A stretch of 64,000 nt of DNA from Bacillota bacterium (lineage in GTDB: Bacteria > Bacillota > Clostridia > Lachnospirales > Lachnospiraceae): assembly GCA_023439505.1 (NCBI GenBank), contig JAEXNR010000062.1:310001-374000 (forward strand), given 5' to 3'. The notes under the pieces are model-generated. The model made no database searches. It saw only the letters and a list, made by a program, of their open reading frames with translations, and had not been told where the DNA came from. How positions within the stretch are numbered: position 1 is the stretch's first letter; each line of letters starts with the position of its first letter. Positions 45,213-52,936 of this stretch are shown in pieces. A program made the translations under genes and the position numbers.

Positions 45213-45237
45213 TTTTAAAGTTGTTGCGTACGGTGAT
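45213..45237. other. attR of element 2
   Basis: The arm TTTTAAAGTTGTTGCGTA (45213-45230) is followed by CGGT and the core GAT (45235-45237), after which deacetylase codons TCT CTG GAC TGG resume. The arm is the exact complement of 15468-15485. Confidence 0.75.
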
Positions 45238-45474
45238 TCTCTGGACTGGAAGGATTATGGAACCGATGCTATTGTAAAGAGGGTATTGGAGGATAAGCAT
45301 CTGGGTTGTGGTTCCATTATCCTGATGCACAATGGAGCCAAATATACACCAAAAGCCCTTGAGACCATCATTACCGGTCTACAGGAAAAAGGATATGAGA
45401 TTGTGCCGATATCTCAGTTGATCTATAAAGGGGAATATAGAGTGGATCATGAAGGAAGACAGTTTGGAAATTAA
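45235..45474 (+). pseudogene. pdaB: Split pdaB-like polysaccharide deacetylase, part 3 of 3
   Basis: Encodes residues 183-261 of the deacetylase. DSLDWKDYG completes motif 4 begun at 15456, and IILMHNGAKYTPKAL holds motif 5. The C-terminus EIVPISQLIYKGEYRVDHEGRQ matches PdaB-type sporulation deacetylases. The open frame extends 20 codons upstream into element DNA, with no credible start codon or ribosome site. It is intact to its stop at 45474. Host genes continue after it, showing this is the right-hand backbone boundary. Confidence 0.85.
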
Positions 45475-45594
45475 ATCAGTTGCATTTCATTACAAAAATA
45501 GTACCATTCGTGTGAATCATAATTTCTTCCGAAGATTTAATGCTAGAATAAGCAAGAATAAGAAATAAAAAGCAGACTTCAAGGAGGAACAATT

Positions 45595-46209
45595 ATGAAA
45601 AAGATATTAATGGTTATTCTGGTGCTGGTTATGGCACTATGCGCTACAGCCTGTGGTGGTTCAGAAAAAGATGCAGCATCGCAGGCTTCATCGGAGAATA
45701 TGACAGCGGCAGATACCTCTGAAACTGATACAACGAAAGAAGATACAACTGCAACTGATACAACAAACGAAGATACAGCACAGACAGATACAGCCACGGC
45801 GGATGCAATAGCAGATGATCAGGCTATGGCAGAGTCAGATTACAACCAATTACTGACATATGTTCAAGGCTTAAGTGATCATTCTGCTATGGTTGATCAG
45901 TTAAGGGCTAACCGCGAGCAATACGATGCCGGCAATCTGACAGCAGATGATTTGGTCAACGGATATCAGCAGGTTTCTGATGACTCTCAACAGTTGCTCG
46001 GATCTTTCCAGAGCGCCACCTGGGGATCAGAGTCCTACAATGATCAGATTGCACTTCTTGGTGATACTTTGAGCGCATTGGCGCAGACAGAAGCATTGAG
46101 TATGGAAGCAGTTACAAGCAATGATGAGAGTAAGTTGACCGAAGCAGACACTTATCGGAAAACCTATGAGGATAAGATGGATGAATTCCTGACCGCGATG
46201 GGTGTTTAA
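45595..46209 (+). CDS. Putative lipoprotein of unknown function
   Basis: A 204-residue exported protein. The signal peptide ends in a lipobox (ATACGG), with a good ribosome site (AAGGAGGA). Residues about 25-72 form a low-complexity Thr/Asp/Glu/Ala linker with DTT-type repeats. The C-terminal domain (YNQLLTYVQGLSDHSAMVDQLRANREQYD onward) is helical and unassigned. It lies directly downstream of the split deacetylase in the same direction, so in an uninterrupted genome the two would be neighbours. Confidence 0.75.
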   Translation: MKKILMVILVLVMALCATACGGSEKDAASQASSENMTAADTSETDTTKEDTTATDTTNEDTAQTDTATADAIADDQAMAESDYNQLLTYVQGLSDHSAMVDQLRANREQYDAGNLTADDLVNGYQQVSDDSQQLLGSFQSATWGSESYNDQIALLGDTLSALAQTEALSMEAVTSNDESKLTEADTYRKTYEDKMDEFLTAMGV

Positions 46210-46390
46210 ACCGTTAAATATTTTAAAAATTTGTACCTTTGTCTCTATCCGGATGATTCTCCAATACTGGCAGGAAATCATGCATAAAATGATTCATAGG
46301 CAGCCATACTAATCCTTGCTGCATGATCTTGTGATCAGTTACAGGAGTACGTAGCAATAATGATTAGTTTATGTTTGGAGCGGACATCGA

Positions 46391-47083
46391 ATGAATTATG
46401 CTTACAGGATAAGACAAAGGATAGCAGAGGAAGGAATAGGTAAGACCATTCAATATTTCTTCTTTGTATTCTTCTACTGTCTTCGGGAAAACATCTACGA
46501 AGTGGTTTATGACCTGCACTACAGCAGAAGGTACTTAAAGGGTAATTGTAAGACGATTTATAAACATCTGGGCGCAAATGACATTTATCATACCAAATAC
46601 TCTGTTATGCCTCATATTTTTAATTGTATCCGTATCAGGAAACAGGACGTACTTGTTGATGTTGGTTGCGGAAAAGGTCGGATCATTAATTATTGGTTAA
46701 GCCGCAGGTTGAAAAATAAGATCATTGGACTAGAACTCGATCCCAAAGTAGCAAGGTGCACGGGTGAACAGTTTGCCAGGTGGAAGAATGTAACAATTCG
46801 ACAGGGTGACGCTATCAAAAATCTTCCTGAGAATGGTACAATATTCTATTTTTATAATCCATTTACAGAAGACAAAGTAAGAGAATTTGAGCAAACAATG
46901 AAAGAAAAATTCGGGACCAGACCGATTAAAATCATTTACTATAACCCGAAAAGTATCCATGTTTTTCAAAATGGCAATTGGAGGATCCGGTATGTCAACT
47001 TTGAGCGGGATCTTGGACTAAAGCGCTGGGGACGCATCAACAAATATCATGATCTGGCCATAATCAGAAACATGAGACAGTAA
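46391..47083 (+). CDS. SAM-dependent methyltransferase
   Basis: A 230-residue protein. An N-terminal helical extension of about 80 residues precedes a class I methyltransferase core with the SAM-binding loop LVDVGCGKGR near residues 95-104 and acidic motif II (IIGLELDPKVA). FYFYNPF in the motif IV region is of the type found in small-molecule or lipid methyltransferases. The target is unknown. A 47-bp tandem duplication includes its stop codon. Confidence 0.78.
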   Translation: MNYAYRIRQRIAEEGIGKTIQYFFFVFFYCLRENIYEVVYDLHYSRRYLKGNCKTIYKHLGANDIYHTKYSVMPHIFNCIRIRKQDVLVDVGCGKGRIINYWLSRRLKNKIIGLELDPKVARCTGEQFARWKNVTIRQGDAIKNLPENGTIFYFYNPFTEDKVREFEQTMKEKFGTRPIKIIYYNPKSIHVFQNGNWRIRYVNFERDLGLKRWGRINKYHDLAIIRNMRQ

Positions 47084-47139
47084 AAGAACCAGATCATAAT
47101 CTGGCCATAATCAGAAACATGAGACAGTAAAAGAACCAG
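47046..47139 (+). repeat. 47-bp tandem duplication at the methyltransferase 3' end
   Basis: Two copies (47046-47092 and 47093-47139) differ at one base (ATCATG versus ATCATA). The first contains the last 12 codons and stop of the methyltransferase gene, so the coding sequence is unaffected. Confidence 0.9.
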
Positions 47140-47163
47140 ATCATAAAGAAACCAAACACTTTG

Positions 47164-47213
47164 TCCGGTACCAGGGGGCGATTCTTGTGAATCGTGCTCC
47201 AATACCGGATTTT
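47164..47213 (+). terminator. Terminator between convergent genes
   Basis: Outer stem TCCGGTA/TACCGGA (47164-47170 with 47203-47209) and inner stem CGATTC/GAATCG (47179-47184 with 47189-47194), followed by TTTT. Confidence 0.7.
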
Positions 47214-47245
47214 GTGTTGTATGAAATCATCTGCTTAATATTGGA

Positions 47246-48127
47246 TTATAACAGGGTAATATCAAAGGTGTGAACAGCGTCATTATCGGGAGCAAGAATG
47301 TTCACGCCCCTTTTTTCTTCAAAGATATCGGATTCATCATCGCAGGTAGAAAAGCCGGTCCAGGGTTCCAGGGCAACAAAAGGACCGTGGTTTGGGCTTG
47401 ACCAAAGAATAAAATAATCGAAGCCTTCAAAGTCCATTCGTATGCCTTTTCCCGTTTTAGGATTGATCAGTTCAACACTTCGGGATTTCAGTTGGTCAAA
47501 TATAAGAGCATCAACATCAAAATAACTGTGTTTTAGCGGCAGGATACGCTCATCCTTTAGCACCGACAGGCGGTTATTGGGATTGATTAGCCCTGTTGCA
47601 GGAACAGATTCGGGGCAGTTTGCATTCTCGGATTTTTCAAATTCAATTACATAATCTTCAAAGCGCTCCTCCTGAAACAAAGGACAGTTAAAGCCCGGAT
47701 GCCCTCCGATAAAATAAGGCATGGGCTGTTCATCCTTATTAATGACCCGATATGAGGTGGTTATGGTCTTTTCTTTTAATTGATAGGTTATGTATAATTC
47801 AAAATCATAGGGATATTTGGCTCTTAATTCCTCGTTGGAACAAATGGAAAACGTAATTGAGTCCTTTGTCTGCGCAACATAGGAAAAGTCAAGCTTTCTA
47901 ACGATTCCATGACGGTCCATGAAACAATGCATGTGATTACCGATCACAGCCTTATTCTCCCGGATACTTCCACAGATGGGAAACATAACAGGCGCTTGTC
48001 CGGACCAGTAAGCGGCATCTCCCTGCCATAGATATTCCAAACCTTGTGAATCCTTCACCGAAACGATTTGACCGCCTTTTGTATCAAATCGTATAGAAGC
48101 TAACTCATTTTCTAACAAATATTGCAT
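47246..48127 (-). CDS. Aldose 1-epimerase family protein (LacX-like)
   Basis: A 293-residue protein of the galactose-mutarotase-like fold (LacX subfamily). Typical features are LWQGDAAYWSGQAPVMFPICG near residues 34-54, FMDRHGIVRKL near 70, and FIGGHPGFNCP with the catalytic-type His near 145. It interconverts sugar anomers. The frame begins at GTG 48136, but AGGAAGG places the start at ATG 48127. It is divergent from the aldolase operon and shares its promoter region. Confidence 0.88.
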   Translation of the reverse strand: MQYLLENELASIRFDTKGGQIVSVKDSQGLEYLWQGDAAYWSGQAPVMFPICGSIRENKAVIGNHMHCFMDRHGIVRKLDFSYVAQTKDSITFSICSNEELRAKYPYDFELYITYQLKEKTITTSYRVINKDEQPMPYFIGGHPGFNCPLFQEERFEDYVIEFEKSENANCPESVPATGLINPNNRLSVLKDERILPLKHSYFDVDALIFDQLKSRSVELINPKTGKGIRMDFEGFDYFILWSSPNHGPFVALEPWTGFSTCDDESDIFEEKRGVNILAPDNDAVHTFDITLL

Positions 48128-48225
48128 GATTTTCACCTTCCTGTAAGTTATATGGTTGCAATGTTATGATAATCACAATCATATTAGCTTATATCTGGAA
48201 AGTCAATAGAGAAAGTGATTTGCCA

Positions 48226-48277
48226 TTGACAAAACGGTAAGCTTGGGTTATGATTTGTCTATAAACAGAAACGTTTC
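48226..48277 (+). promoter_or_regulatory. Promoter and LacI-type operator of the aldolase operon
   Basis: TTGACA (48226-48231) and TATGAT (48249-48254) are 17 bp apart. The perfect palindrome GAAACGTTTC (48268-48277) lies at about +7 to +16, a position where bound repressor blocks transcription. The LacI gene at 49198 is in the operon it would control. Confidence 0.85.
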
Positions 48278-48302
48278 GGTTTTGAATAAGGAGGATATGG
48301 TT

Positions 48303-49157
48303 ATGCCATTTGTAACATCAAAAAACATGCTATTAGATGCACAGCAGGGTGGATATGCAGTAGGAGCTTTTAATGTTGAAAATATGGAGATGGTAAAAGC
48401 AGTGATTGCAGCTGCCGAGGAACTAAATGCTCCTGTGATGCTTCAGACCACACCTTCCACGGTAACGTATGGTTCATTGGAAACATTTGCAGCGATTGTC
48501 GCTGCAGAAGCGAAAAAAGCAGCTGTTCCGGTTGCCCTGCATCTGGATCATGGCAGCAGTTATGAGCTTGCAGTGAAAGCCATAGGGGAAGGTTATACAT
48601 CCATTATGATTGACGGATCACATGAAACTTTTGAACATAATATCGAAGTAACCAGGAGGGTGGTTGAGGCAGCCGGACCGAATGGTATTCCGGTTGAAGC
48701 AGAATTGGGTAAGGTAGGCGGTAAGGAAGACGATCTGGAAGCAGAAGCAGACACCAACACAGATCCTGAACAAGCAAGGGAATTTGTTGAAAGAACGGGG
48801 ATCAATTCTCTGGCAATAGCCATCGGAACAGCACATGGTTTTTATAGTGGTACCCCGGTATTAGACAAGGATAGACTCTCCGAAATTAAGAAGGTGGTAT
48901 CCATACCGCTGGTTCTGCACGGCGCTTCCGGATTGAGTGATGATGATGTAAGGGATTGCGTAAAACGTGGGATCTGTAAAGTGAATTTTGCCACAGAACT
49001 TCGTGTCGCCTATACAGATGGAATCAAGGAGTTGCTGAATGAGAAGCCGGATACCTTTGATCCAAAGAGTTTTGGGAAGGCAGGCATGGAACGGGTGAAA
49101 AGTTTAGTGAAAAACCGTATGTTGGTTTGTGGTTGTGACAATAAAGTGTTAAGATAA
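48303..49157 (+). CDS. Class II fructose/tagatose-bisphosphate aldolase, GatY/KbaY type
   Basis: A 284-residue zinc aldolase. ALHLDHGSS (about residue 80) holds the catalytic Asp and zinc-binding His. Other zinc ligands lie in AIGTAHGFY and VLHGASGL. EAELGKVGGKEDD is the typical acidic loop. AAGG/AAGGAGG at 48288-48294 selects ATG 48303 over 48297 and over the longer frame from 48243. It splits a ketose-1,6-bisphosphate into dihydroxyacetone phosphate and glyceraldehyde-3-phosphate. With the GatD-like dehydrogenase and PfkB kinase downstream, tagatose-1,6-bisphosphate is the likely substrate. Confidence 0.9.
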   Translation: MPFVTSKNMLLDAQQGGYAVGAFNVENMEMVKAVIAAAEELNAPVMLQTTPSTVTYGSLETFAAIVAAEAKKAAVPVALHLDHGSSYELAVKAIGEGYTSIMIDGSHETFEHNIEVTRRVVEAAGPNGIPVEAELGKVGGKEDDLEAEADTNTDPEQAREFVERTGINSLAIAIGTAHGFYSGTPVLDKDRLSEIKKVVSIPLVLHGASGLSDDDVRDCVKRGICKVNFATELRVAYTDGIKELLNEKPDTFDPKSFGKAGMERVKSLVKNRMLVCGCDNKVLR

Positions 49158-49197
49158 ATAGTGTCAGTAATTCTGTTAAAAAGGCAGGTAGTAAACA

Positions 49198-50208
49198 ATG
49201 GCATCGACAATGAAAGATATTGCAAAGTATACAGGCCTGGGACTGGCAACCATATCTTCTTACTTAAACGGCGGTAATGTTCGGGATGAGAACAGGAAAA
49301 AGATAGAAGAAGCCATTCGGGAATTGAAATTTGAGGTCAATGAAGTGGCACGTGGTCTGAAAACGAACCGGACGAAAACGATCGGTGTTGTGATCCCGGA
49401 ATTAAATAATAAATTTTGTGCGGATATCATAACTGCCATGGAGGATATACTTCGCAACCATGGTTATGGAACCATTGTATGCGATTGTAGAACGAACAAA
49501 GAACTAGAAAGACAAGCGGTTGATTTTCTATACAGAAAAAGGGTTGACGGAATTATTAATATGCCGGTTAATTCGGATGGCTCACATTTAATGAGTTTTT
49601 ATAAGTCCCAGAAGCCGATTGTTCTGATTGATCGTAAAATCAATGGGATTGACTGTGATTATGTGTTAGTCGATAATCTGGATGCTGTCAGGAAGGCAAT
49701 CAACAGGTTGATTGAGAACGGGCATAGAAGGATCGGAATGATTGGCGGACCGGAGGATGTGTTTACGGCTCAGGAGCGTTTGCTCGGTTATAAACTGGCA
49801 TTAATGGAAGCGGGAATTGTACCGGAGGAAGGGTTAATCGAGCATGGTGACTATACCATTAACGGTGGAGTGCATTGCCTGAAAGAACTGGTGAAGAGAA
49901 ATCAGGATATGACGGCTGTATTTGTGGCAAACTATGAAATGACCATGGGAGCCGTAATCGGTATAAATGAACTGGGAATTAATATTCCCGAGGAATTGTC
50001 TCTGATCGGGTTTGATAATGCAGAGTTTGCAAGAGCCTACAATCCCAGACTGATGATTGTAACACAACCAATGGAGGAAATCGGAAAAAGCATTGCCGAG
50101 TTAATCTTAAATAGACTAAACGAGACTGCATCGAATACAGCAGCAAATTATAAAATGATAAAATTACAGACAGAAATTCTGGAAGGCAATTCTGTAAAGA
50201 AGTTATAA
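49198..50208 (+). CDS. LacI-family repressor of the polyol/ketose operon
   Basis: A 336-residue repressor. The N-terminal helix-turn-helix is TMKDIAKYTGLGLATISSYLNG, and the ligand domain starts near residue 60 (TIGVVIPELNNKFCADII). It sits inside the operon between the aldolase and the kinase genes, and palindromic GAAACGTT sites occur before the aldolase and before the kinase, so it likely represses both transcription units. The inducer is probably an intermediate of the pathway. Confidence 0.9.
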   Translation: MASTMKDIAKYTGLGLATISSYLNGGNVRDENRKKIEEAIRELKFEVNEVARGLKTNRTKTIGVVIPELNNKFCADIITAMEDILRNHGYGTIVCDCRTNKELERQAVDFLYRKRVDGIINMPVNSDGSHLMSFYKSQKPIVLIDRKINGIDCDYVLVDNLDAVRKAINRLIENGHRRIGMIGGPEDVFTAQERLLGYKLALMEAGIVPEEGLIEHGDYTINGGVHCLKELVKRNQDMTAVFVANYEMTMGAVIGINELGINIPEELSLIGFDNAEFARAYNPRLMIVTQPMEEIGKSIAELILNRLNETASNTAANYKMIKLQTEILEGNSVKKL

Positions 50209-50221
50209 ATCATTTCACGAA

Positions 50222-50259
50222 ACCCTTGTCCGCAAGGACGGTCAAAGGTGAAACGTTAC
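50222..50259 (+). promoter_or_regulatory. Hairpin and second LacI-type operator before the kinase gene
   Basis: CCTTGTCC/GGAC..CAAAGG forms a short hairpin (50224-50248), followed by GAAACGTTAC (50250-50259), one mismatch-type variant of the operator at 48268. This may terminate or regulate transcription entering the kinase gene. Confidence 0.45.
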
Positions 50260-50316
50260 GGTTATAAAACATTCATACAATGATGCAACGGAGATATGGT
50301 TGGAATGGAGGTCAGT

Positions 50317-51828
50317 GTGAAGAAATATTTACTCGGAATTGATCTTGGAACAAGTGCCTGCAAGGTGGCAGTTTTTAATGACAGCGGTGAAGTCATAGCC
50401 AGTATGACAGGCAACTATCAGGTCTACTATCCCAAACAGGGATATGCAGAGCAAAATCCGGATGAGTGGTGGGAAGCAGTTTGTCTGACCACAAGAGATA
50501 CAATTCAAAAAGCCGGAATTAAGAAAGAAGATATTGCCGGAATTGGAGTCGATGGACAGAGCTGGTCAGCCATACCGATAGACAAAGACGGCAATGTCCT
50601 GATTAATACGCCGATCTGGATGGATACCAGATCAGAAGCGATTACCAGACGGTTAAATGGAGAAATCGGCGAAGATAAAATATTCAACCTGGCAGGGAAT
50701 TCGCTTCAGCCGTCTTATTCCACAGCGAAAATTATCTGGTATAAGGAGAACTTCCCTCAAATATATGAAAAAATATATAAAATACTTCAGTCCAACAGTT
50801 TTATTGTATATCGACTGACCGGAGTCATCAGCCAGGATAAATCACAGGGATATGGGCTCCATTGTTTCGATATGCGTACCGGTACATGGAACGAAGATAT
50901 GTGTAACAGACTGGGATTTCCTTTGGGATTTCTCCCGGAAATCTATGACTGTCATCAGGTCGTTGGATTTGTAACGGATAAGGTAGCCGGACAAACCGGT
51001 CTTCTGGCCGGGACACCAGTTGTAGCAGGTGGTCTGGATGCAGCCTGCGGAACGCTGGGAGCAGGCGTAATTCATCCATATGAAACCCAGGAACAGGGTG
51101 GTCAGGCAGGCGGTATGAGCGTCTGCCTGGATAAATACAGTGCAGATCCCCGATTAATCCTAAGCTTCCATGTGATACCGGATCGATGGCTTCTTCAGGG
51201 AGGTACCGTCGGAGGTGGCGGGGTGATGCGCTGGTTTGAAAAGGAATTTGCCGATTATGAGAGGGGAATGGAAAAGCAGACGGGCAAGTCCTCCTTTGTT
51301 CTTTTGGATGAGCTTGCGGACAAAGTAAATCCGGGCAGCGACGGTTTGATATTCCTACCCTATATGGCAGGTGAAAGATCACCGATCTGGGATGTGAATG
51401 CAAAAGGTGTTTATTACGGTCTGGATTATAGCAAAACCAAAGGACATTTTACCAGAGCCGCAATGGAAGGCGTTGCATTTACACTAAGACATAATCTTGA
51501 TGTGGCTGCCGCAGCAGGAGCACAGGTGAGTCAATTAAAGGCCATGGGAGGAGCTGCCAACTCCAGATTATGGACACAGATAAAGTCGGATATTACAGGA
51601 AAGCCGATTGCGGTCCCCTCCTCTGATACTGCAACAACACTTGGTGCTGCGATTTTAGCAGGTGTCGGTGTTGGAATGTATCGTGATTTTGAGGAAGCGG
51701 TCAATACGACAGTGAAGGTTCGAAGATACCATATGCCAAATATGGAGAATCATGAAATTTATGAAAAGAATTATAAAATCTTTTTGGAACTATATCAGAA
51801 TTTGAAAAATGTCATGAAGGAGAGGTAA
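50317..51828 (+). CDS. FGGY-family carbohydrate kinase (xylulokinase-like)
   Basis: A 503-residue sugar kinase. The N-terminal phosphate motif is LLGIDLGTSACK and the ATP-binding region has AMGGAANSRLWTQIKSDITG near residue 415. GIGVDGQSWSAIPID and WMDTRSEA are XylB-type. An ATG opens the frame at 50296, but GGAGG (50307-50311) is 5 nt before GTG 50317, which is taken as the start; 50296 remains possible. Substrates in this family are free sugars or polyols. In this operon it may phosphorylate the imported polyol or ketose before the GatD-like dehydrogenase acts. The downstream gene follows by 5 bp. Confidence 0.87.
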   Translation: MKKYLLGIDLGTSACKVAVFNDSGEVIASMTGNYQVYYPKQGYAEQNPDEWWEAVCLTTRDTIQKAGIKKEDIAGIGVDGQSWSAIPIDKDGNVLINTPIWMDTRSEAITRRLNGEIGEDKIFNLAGNSLQPSYSTAKIIWYKENFPQIYEKIYKILQSNSFIVYRLTGVISQDKSQGYGLHCFDMRTGTWNEDMCNRLGFPLGFLPEIYDCHQVVGFVTDKVAGQTGLLAGTPVVAGGLDAACGTLGAGVIHPYETQEQGGQAGGMSVCLDKYSADPRLILSFHVIPDRWLLQGGTVGGGGVMRWFEKEFADYERGMEKQTGKSSFVLLDELADKVNPGSDGLIFLPYMAGERSPIWDVNAKGVYYGLDYSKTKGHFTRAAMEGVAFTLRHNLDVAAAAGAQVSQLKAMGGAANSRLWTQIKSDITGKPIAVPSSDTATTLGAAILAGVGVGMYRDFEEAVNTTVKVRRYHMPNMENHEIYEKNYKIFLELYQNLKNVMKER

Positions 51829-51833
51829 ATGAT

Positions 51834-52883
51834 ATGAAAGCAGCAGTGGTTTATGCTAATGAAGATGTTCGCTATTCCGACTATGAGGAACCGGTAACAA
51901 AACCCGGTACCGTCAAAATAAAGGTAAGAGTTTCCGGAATATGCGGGTCCGATATTCCAAGAGTTCTACATAATGGAGTGCATTTTTATCCCATTGTATT
52001 GGGTCACGAGTTCTCGGGTGATGTGGTTGAGATTGGAGAAGGAGTCACAAAGGTTAAGGTTGGTGACAGAGTATCCGGAGCACCCTTACTTCCGTGCCTA
52101 AGCTGTGAAGACTGTCAGAGTGGGAATTATGCTTTGTGCAAACATTACAGCTTTATTGGTTCCAGAGAACAGGGAAGTAATGCAGATTATGTTGTGATTC
52201 CGGAGAGAAATGCCGTGGTTTTTGATAAAAGTATTTCTTATGAACAGGGAGCCATGTTTGAGCCTTCCACCGTGGCACTTCATGGACTGTTGCAAAATGA
52301 TTATCAGGGAGGTAAAAATGTTGCCATACTGGGCGGCGGAACCATCGGTCTTTTTACGATGCAATGGGCCAAAATTTTTGGTTCCCGTAAGGTAGCAGTG
52401 TTTGATGTGAATCAGGAGCGTCTGGAACTGGCGAAGCGTCTTGGTGCAGATGCAGTGATTAATACAACAGAAGAGGGCTTTATGGAAAAGGCCATGGAAT
52501 ACGCCGATGGAAAAGGCTTTGACTATGTATTTGAAACGGCAGGGGCTTTGCCTACCATGTATATGGCCTTTGAGCTTGCAGCAAATAAATCCCATGTATG
52601 CTTTATCGGGACCCCGCATCTGACTCTGGAATTCACCCAGAAGTTATGGGAAAATATGAACCGGAAGGAATTTAAGCTGACCGGATCGTGGATGTCTTAC
52701 AGTGCGCCATTTCCCGGTAAGGAGTGGGAGTTGACCGCGCATTACTATGCAACCGGTCAGTTAAAATTTGACCAGGGGCTGATTGCTAAAAAATATCCCA
52801 TGCGCCAGGCACAGGAAGCGTTTCAACTATTTAAAATACCGGGAGCAGTAAACGGAAAGATACTGCTTGTAAACGAGGAATAG
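51834..52883 (+). CDS. Zinc-dependent polyol-phosphate dehydrogenase, GatD-like
   Basis: A 349-residue medium-chain dehydrogenase. Catalytic zinc ligands lie in GICGSDIPR and LGHEFSGDVVEIGEG, structural zinc cysteines in PCLSCEDCQSGNYALC, and NAD-binding in LGGGTIGLF. Similarity to galactitol-1-phosphate 5-dehydrogenase is strong by eye: FIGSREQG, and TGSWMSYSAPFPGKEWE against the GatD segment GSWMNYSSPWPGQEWE. The predicted reaction is galactitol-1-phosphate to tagatose-6-phosphate or a close analogue. No PTS genes are nearby, which makes the adjacent FGGY kinase the possible source of the phosphorylated polyol. Confidence 0.85.
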   Translation: MKAAVVYANEDVRYSDYEEPVTKPGTVKIKVRVSGICGSDIPRVLHNGVHFYPIVLGHEFSGDVVEIGEGVTKVKVGDRVSGAPLLPCLSCEDCQSGNYALCKHYSFIGSREQGSNADYVVIPERNAVVFDKSISYEQGAMFEPSTVALHGLLQNDYQGGKNVAILGGGTIGLFTMQWAKIFGSRKVAVFDVNQERLELAKRLGADAVINTTEEGFMEKAMEYADGKGFDYVFETAGALPTMYMAFELAANKSHVCFIGTPHLTLEFTQKLWENMNRKEFKLTGSWMSYSAPFPGKEWELTAHYYATGQLKFDQGLIAKKYPMRQAQEAFQLFKIPGAVNGKILLVNEE

Positions 52884-52936
52884 CAGGTAGAACGAAGCAT
52901 CAAATATATTCTCCTGAAAGGAGCGGATGAGAGAAT

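Larger units (their letters stand above)
15465..45237 (+). mobile_element. Element 2: site-specific element (about 29.8 kb) inserted in pdaB
   Basis: Bounded by host codon GAT (15462-15464 and 45235-45237). Just inside each end is a perfect 18-bp inverted repeat, TACGCAACAACTTTAAAA at 15468-15485 and its complement at 45213-45230. Deleting 29,773 bp joins the deacetylase in frame. It contains two serine recombinase genes: an intact one near the left end (17973-19445) and a decayed one beside the right end (44214-45060). Cargo includes a toxin-antitoxin pair, nucleotidyltransferases, a two-component system, a sugar ABC transporter, GH31, a giant secreted protein, an AraC regulator and GH2. Several fragments (MCP, IS3, group II intron) show past insertions, so it may be a composite. 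Confidence 0.8.

Noticed and set aside
15465..45237. Integrative conjugative element or prophage
   Set aside because: No relaxase, type IV secretion, replication, capsid or tail genes were recognised; only recombinases and cargo.
50828..51403. 191-codon minus-strand frame
   Set aside because: Lies wholly inside the FGGY kinase gene; composition is Arg/Pro/His-rich, as expected from an antisense shadow.
52098..52619. 173-codon minus-strand frame
   Set aside because: Antisense to the GatD-like dehydrogenase, with no ribosome site.
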